The position numbers and the translations under genes were made by a program. From positions 1 to 9,249 of the forward strand of contig JAISPH010000115.1 of the NCBI GenBank assembly GCA_031275035.1: 9,249 bases of DNA. Reading direction: 5' to 3'. Below, piece after piece: positions 6,841 to 9,249 of the stretch (positions are counted from its first letter, which is position 1; each line of letters opens with the position of its first letter). The notes beneath the pieces were generated by a model that did no database searches, was not told the origin of the DNA, and was given only the letters and a program-made list of their open reading frames with translations. The DNA is from Treponema sp. (GTDB taxonomy: Bacteria; Spirochaetota; Spirochaetia; Treponematales; Breznakiellaceae).

Positions 6841-7539
6841 CTATCCCGCGGAAACGCCGCCGATAGTGGTTCCCAGGAAAGATTCCCCCCGCAGCAGTCT
6901 GGCCAGGTTTTCCAGGTTCCGTCCGGCGGCGCAGATAACCGTAAGGCCCAATTTTGCCGCATGGCGGCTTGCCACGGGGTCGAAGGGGACGTTCTTTCCC
7001 GGAATCCATTCTTCCCCTACCAGGGTCCGAAAATCTTCCCAGGAGATATGTTCTATGGGCTTTGCGCCGGGATTCTTCCGGGGATCGTCGGTGTAGACCT
7101 GTTCGATATTGGAAAGGTTGATAACCTGGTCCGCCTGGAACCGTTCCGCCAGAAGCACCGCATCGTAGTCCGAGGAGAAACCCGGCTTCCAGCCGGCCGC
7201 CACCAGAACCCGGCCTACAAAGGGTTCTACCTGGCTGGGATCTATCACCACATCCTGGGCGCACCATTTGCTCATCACCGCCTTGATAAGCTGGGCGTTG
7301 AGCCTGGTAGCCATGATCCCTATCCAGTCCGCCTGTTCGTCTTCGCCGCCGCCGCTTACCGCCCGGTAAGCCCGCTGCCAGGCCCTGGCGGGACCGCCTC
7401 CGCCGGTAACAAAGATAAAACGCCGTTTTTCATCCTCTGTCAGCAGATTCCCGGTAAGGGCCGTAAAATCCTTCAGGAATCCCTCGTCTACCCCATCGGG
7501 GGCTATAATGGAACCCCCCAGAGAAATAACTGTAACCAT
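6841..7539 (-). CDS. pyrH: UMP kinase homologue, archaeal type (amino-acid kinase family)
   Basis: Predicted cytoplasmic nucleotide kinase of the amino-acid kinase fold, 232 aa, expected to phosphorylate UMP to UDP with ATP. Visible motifs are the N-terminal ISLGGSII (5-12), VTGGGGPAR (44-52) for phosphate and UMP binding, TRLNAQLIKAVM (78-89), GFSSDYDAVLLAE (120-132) and VYTDDPRKNPGAKPI (148-162), the ATP-binding loop. The pattern (GGS near the start, TRLNAQL, no long N-terminal extension) is closer to archaeal UMP kinases than to the usual bacterial PyrH with its LKLSGE start. A standard pyrH may therefore exist elsewhere and this copy may have another substrate. ATG is preceded by AGAGGAG. 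A strong hairpin (7567-7593) lies 27 nt before the start. It ends 76 bp before the phosphofructokinase gene; co-transcription is possible but not shown. Confidence 0.85.
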   Translation of the reverse strand: MVTVISLGGSIIAPDGVDEGFLKDFTALTGNLLTEDEKRRFIFVTGGGGPARAWQRAYRAVSGGGEDEQADWIGIMATRLNAQLIKAVMSKWCAQDVVIDPSQVEPFVGRVLVAAGWKPGFSSDYDAVLLAERFQADQVINLSNIEQVYTDDPRKNPGAKPIEHISWEDFRTLVGEEWIPGKNVPFDPVASRHAAKLGLTVICAAGRNLENLARLLRGESFLGTTIGGVSAG

Positions 7540-7566
7540 GGCGCTCCTCTGAAACGTATTGCAGGC

Positions 7567-7593
7567 AACGCCCTCCGCCGGGCGGAAGGCGTT
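7567..7593 (-). promoter_or_regulatory. GC-rich hairpin between the small exported protein gene and pyrH
   Basis: Arms 7567-7579 and 7581-7593 pair with one mismatch (7573 opposite 7587), giving a long G+C-rich stem. On the minus strand the bases after it are GCCTGCAATACG, not a U-run. It could end the sigma-factor operon as a non-canonical terminator or be a leader structure of pyrH, whose ATG is 27 nt away. Confidence 0.55.
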
Positions 7594-7659
7594 CAGGACA
7601 TGATCAAACCGCGTACCCCAGGGACGCTGAAAAGCCGGGTTTGGATTTCCAGCGCTTTC

Positions 7660-8166
7660 CTAACGCGGCGTTTCGGCTCCACCGGCGTCTTCCGCTTCGG
7701 GATTAGGCTCCGTGTAGGGGTGTACCATCACCTGTATCTCTATACGGGCGGTGTTTTCGGGATTTACCTTTCCCAGGGGGAAGAAGTAAACCTGCTCTCC
7801 GTATTCCAGGGGGATGGTCTGTATGGTGGTTTGGTACCGTATGCCCACATTGGGCACATCCACCCATATCTGCCCCTGAGCCACCAGTACGTATTGTCCG
7901 TTATTGCTGAGATAAGGGGTAAACTGAACCGCCACCACAATGTTTTCCCCCACCAGCTTGAGGTTCACCGGCCGTCCGGGGATGGTTATCTTGGTATTGG
8001 ATGAATTCCACACCTCTTCCTGGTTTGATTCCACTATCCGGGATACTATGTCCAACACCACCGCCCGTTCCCGCAGTCCGGGAATCTGGAGAGCCGACTC
8101 CTGGCCGTGAACAGCGCCGGCGGCCAGTAAGATAACGCCCCCCAGGAGCACTATACGCCGGATCAT
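7660..8166 (-). CDS. Small exported protein, third gene of the ECF sigma operon
   Basis: 168 aa, family not recognised. Residues 1-21 are a signal peptide (MIRR start, hydrophobic run, AVHG before QES) with no lipobox. The mature part alternates hydrophobic and polar residues in a beta-rich pattern (for example NLKLVGENIVVAVQFTPYL and VLVAQGQIWVDVPNVGIRY) and ends in a Pro/Glu/Ala-rich tail after MVHPY. It contains no cysteine. Its ATG overlaps the stop of the anti-sigma gene in an ATGA arrangement, which suggests translational coupling; an AAGGAG lies about 12 nt upstream, farther than usual. The context points to an envelope role linked to the sigma/anti-sigma pair, either as a signal-sensing partner or as a regulated product. 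Both are inference. Confidence 0.8.
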   Translation of the reverse strand: MIRRIVLLGGVILLAAGAVHGQESALQIPGLRERAVVLDIVSRIVESNQEEVWNSSNTKITIPGRPVNLKLVGENIVVAVQFTPYLSNNGQYVLVAQGQIWVDVPNVGIRYQTTIQTIPLEYGEQVYFFPLGKVNPENTARIEIQVMVHPYTEPNPEAEDAGGAETPR

Positions 8167-8714
8167 CGCTGGGCGCCGCTCCTTGAATAATCAGCCGCCT
8201 TGACCAGGGCAGGTTCCCCCAAACTGGTAAAGCTCCTGCTTTCGGGAAGGCGGATAATCACAATGTCCGCCGAATCTTCGCCGCCCAGGTACTGAAACAT
8301 GCCGTTAAAGTCGGAAGCGGGGATATTTTGAAGATCGACCCCCATACCGGCGGCAACCGGGACATCCTCAACCTTGACAAAGGACCGTCCGGCAAAGAGC
8401 ATTGCCAGGGCAAATACCAGTACCGCCGCGGCCGCCGCGGCCGCAGGCAGGGGGACCGGAACGGTCCGGCTCCAGAAACGATGGGGCCTGAACCCGGGAC
8501 CCCTGATCCTGTCGTTAAGGCTGCGCCAAATTCGTTCTTTTGGAGCCTCTATGGAACTTTCTTCCACCGTCAGGTCCCGGAGGATCAGCCGGTACCGGTC
8601 CAGCCGGTCCCGGCATTCGGGACATGCCTCCAGGTGGGACTCCATTTTTTCCTTCCAGGGAGAGGGAAGCTCTCCATCATGGTACACCGACAGAATTTGA
8701 CGATCAGGACACAT
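8163..8714 (-). CDS. Membrane-anchored zinc-finger anti-sigma factor
   Basis: Predicted to hold the upstream ECF sigma factor inactive at the membrane; 183 aa from ATG 8714. The N-terminal cytoplasmic part carries the zinc-binding anti-sigma pattern: Cys2, His12 in YHDGELP, then His27, Cys31 and Cys34 in HLEACPEC. A Pro/Ala-rich hydrophobic segment at about 84-109 is a single membrane span, followed by an extracytoplasmic domain of about 70 residues with no recognised fold. A GTG at 8723 would add three residues, but an AAGGGTGG tract correctly spaced before ATG 8714 favours the latter. It overlaps the sigma gene by 11 bp and the next gene by 4 bp. Release of sigma probably involves proteolysis or a signal from outside, as known for this family. 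Confidence 0.9.
   Translation of the reverse strand: MCPDRQILSVYHDGELPSPWKEKMESHLEACPECRDRLDRYRLILRDLTVEESSIEAPKERIWRSLNDRIRGPGFRPHRFWSRTVPVPLPAAAAAAAVLVFALAMLFAGRSFVKVEDVPVAAGMGVDLQNIPASDFNGMFQYLGGEDSADIVIIRLPESRSFTSLGEPALVKAADYSRSGAQR
8423..8444. repeat. Tandem 9-bp CCGCCGCGG repeat encoding an Ala run
   Basis: CCGCCGCGG occurs twice in tandem (8423-8431, 8432-8440) with a partial third copy. On the minus strand it encodes the uninterrupted Ala stretch at the start of the anti-sigma membrane segment. Slippage would add or remove three alanines without changing the frame. Confidence 0.75.
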
Positions 8715-9237
8715 TTGAACCACCCTTGCGGAAAGATGCTTCCGCTTCTAAAAGCCCGAGCAGACGTTCCCGGGCCCTGAATACCCGTACCTTCACGTTT
8801 CCCTCGCTGATACCGAGGGTCCGGCCGATTTCTTTATAATTCAATTCACCATACTCTTTTAAAACAAGTACCATCCGCAGATTAAGGGGCAGCTTTTTTA
8901 AGGCCTCCCGGATTTCACCGCGGGCCTCCTTTTTCAAGAGAGCGTCTTCCCCGGTTTCCGTAACCCTGGCATCCTCCCGGAAGGCCCTTTGGTAGGCTCT
9001 CCGTTCCCGCTCTTTACGCTTTGCATAATTCAGGGCGGCGTTTTTGACCACCCTGATGAGCCAATACTTCGCCTCTTCCGTGTTTGGGAAAACCATCTTT
9101 TTTTCATGGAGACGGAAAAAAGCCTCCTGGCAAAGATCTTCCGCCGCTTCTTCGCTACCGGCTATATGGCAGGCTATCCGAAACAACACCGGAAAAACCG
9201 CCCCATAGAGCTGGTGAAACCCCCCAAAGGGTTCCAT
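8704..9237 (-). CDS. ECF-type RNA polymerase sigma factor
   Basis: Alternative sigma factor of the sigma-70 ECF group, 177 aa, directing RNA polymerase to a specific promoter set. Region 2 covers about residues 8-80, with AAEDLCQEAFFRLHEK (31-46) for core binding and YWLIRVVKNAALNYAKRKERERR (58-80) for -10 recognition. A charged linker runs to about 108. Region 4 covers 109-162, with LPLNLRMVLVLKEYGELNYKEIG and the helix-turn-helix TLGISEGNVKVRVFRARERL for the -35 element. Regions 1 and 3 are absent, as in all ECF factors. It is followed by its likely anti-sigma factor with an 11-bp overlap. No Shine-Dalgarno sequence is visible in the 12 bases before the ATG and the frame stays open to the window edge, so the true start may be a few codons outside. 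Its target promoters cannot be read here. Confidence 0.93.
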   Translation of the reverse strand: MEPFGGFHQLYGAVFPVLFRIACHIAGSEEAAEDLCQEAFFRLHEKKMVFPNTEEAKYWLIRVVKNAALNYAKRKERERRAYQRAFREDARVTETGEDALLKKEARGEIREALKKLPLNLRMVLVLKEYGELNYKEIGRTLGISEGNVKVRVFRARERLLGLLEAEASFRKGGSNVS

Positions 9238-9249
9238 CGACAGCGGAAC

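Noticed and set aside
7600..7659. Second terminator-like hairpin just after the small exported protein gene
   Set aside because: Only a 5-bp CGCTG/CAGCG pairing with a long loop is seen; too weak to call.
6961..8004. Long plus-strand ORF across pyrH and the small exported protein
   Set aside because: It spans two well-supported minus-strand genes and an intergenic hairpin; it is an antisense shadow in G+C-rich DNA.

Overview
The window looks like a piece of a G+C-rich spirochaete chromosome, most likely a Treponema-type organism such as those of termite guts. The evidence is the long pyrophosphate-dependent phosphofructokinase with the architecture typical of spirochaetes, the short signal peptides ending just before Gln, and the combination of a secreted caspase-like/FGE protein with papain-like and PPC-domain proteins. 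The species assignment is inference; there is no rRNA or other marker gene.

Layout. Bases 1-577 hold no convincing gene. They start with a (GA)16 microsatellite. From about 181 to 500 there is an array of eight clear units plus one decayed unit, each an imperfect dyad built on TATATACG-N5-CGTATATA or TTAGACG-N5-CGTATAT. The units are spaced 36-37 bp and separated by G-rich linkers, with a higher-order period of 184 bp (five units). This array sits directly upstream of a plus-strand gene (614-2053) for a secreted papain-like cysteine peptidase with a C-terminal DUF4384-like domain. All other genes are on the minus strand.

Convergent with the peptidase gene, and only 6 bp from it, is a gene (3772-2060) for a secreted caspase-like (clan CD) peptidase fused to an FGE/SUMF1-type domain that lacks the usual catalytic cysteines. 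Upstream of it, probably in the same transcript (51-bp gap), is a gene (5017-3824) for a secreted protein with two PPC domains. Its leader carries overlapping inverted repeats just before a strong Shine-Dalgarno sequence. These three genes form a plausible cell-envelope module: two cysteine peptidases of unrelated folds and an Asp-rich binding protein. That they work together is inferred from proximity and shared export signals only.

The right half is more housekeeping in character. It has a PPi-dependent phosphofructokinase (6764-5094), an archaeal-type UMP kinase homologue (7539-6841), and at the right edge a tightly overlapping regulatory operon read leftwards: ECF sigma factor (9237-8704), membrane-anchored zinc-finger anti-sigma factor (8714-8163) and a small exported protein of unknown function (8166-7660). 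The 11-bp and 4-bp overlaps suggest translational coupling. The sigma gene lies at the window edge, and its true start may be outside.

The most unusual item is the repeat array at 181-500. It is not coding, because a 37-bp period shifts frame at every unit, and it does not fit a CRISPR. One unit restores perfect pairing by a compensatory base pair, which suggests that the dyad itself is selected, as a protein-binding site or a folded transcript.
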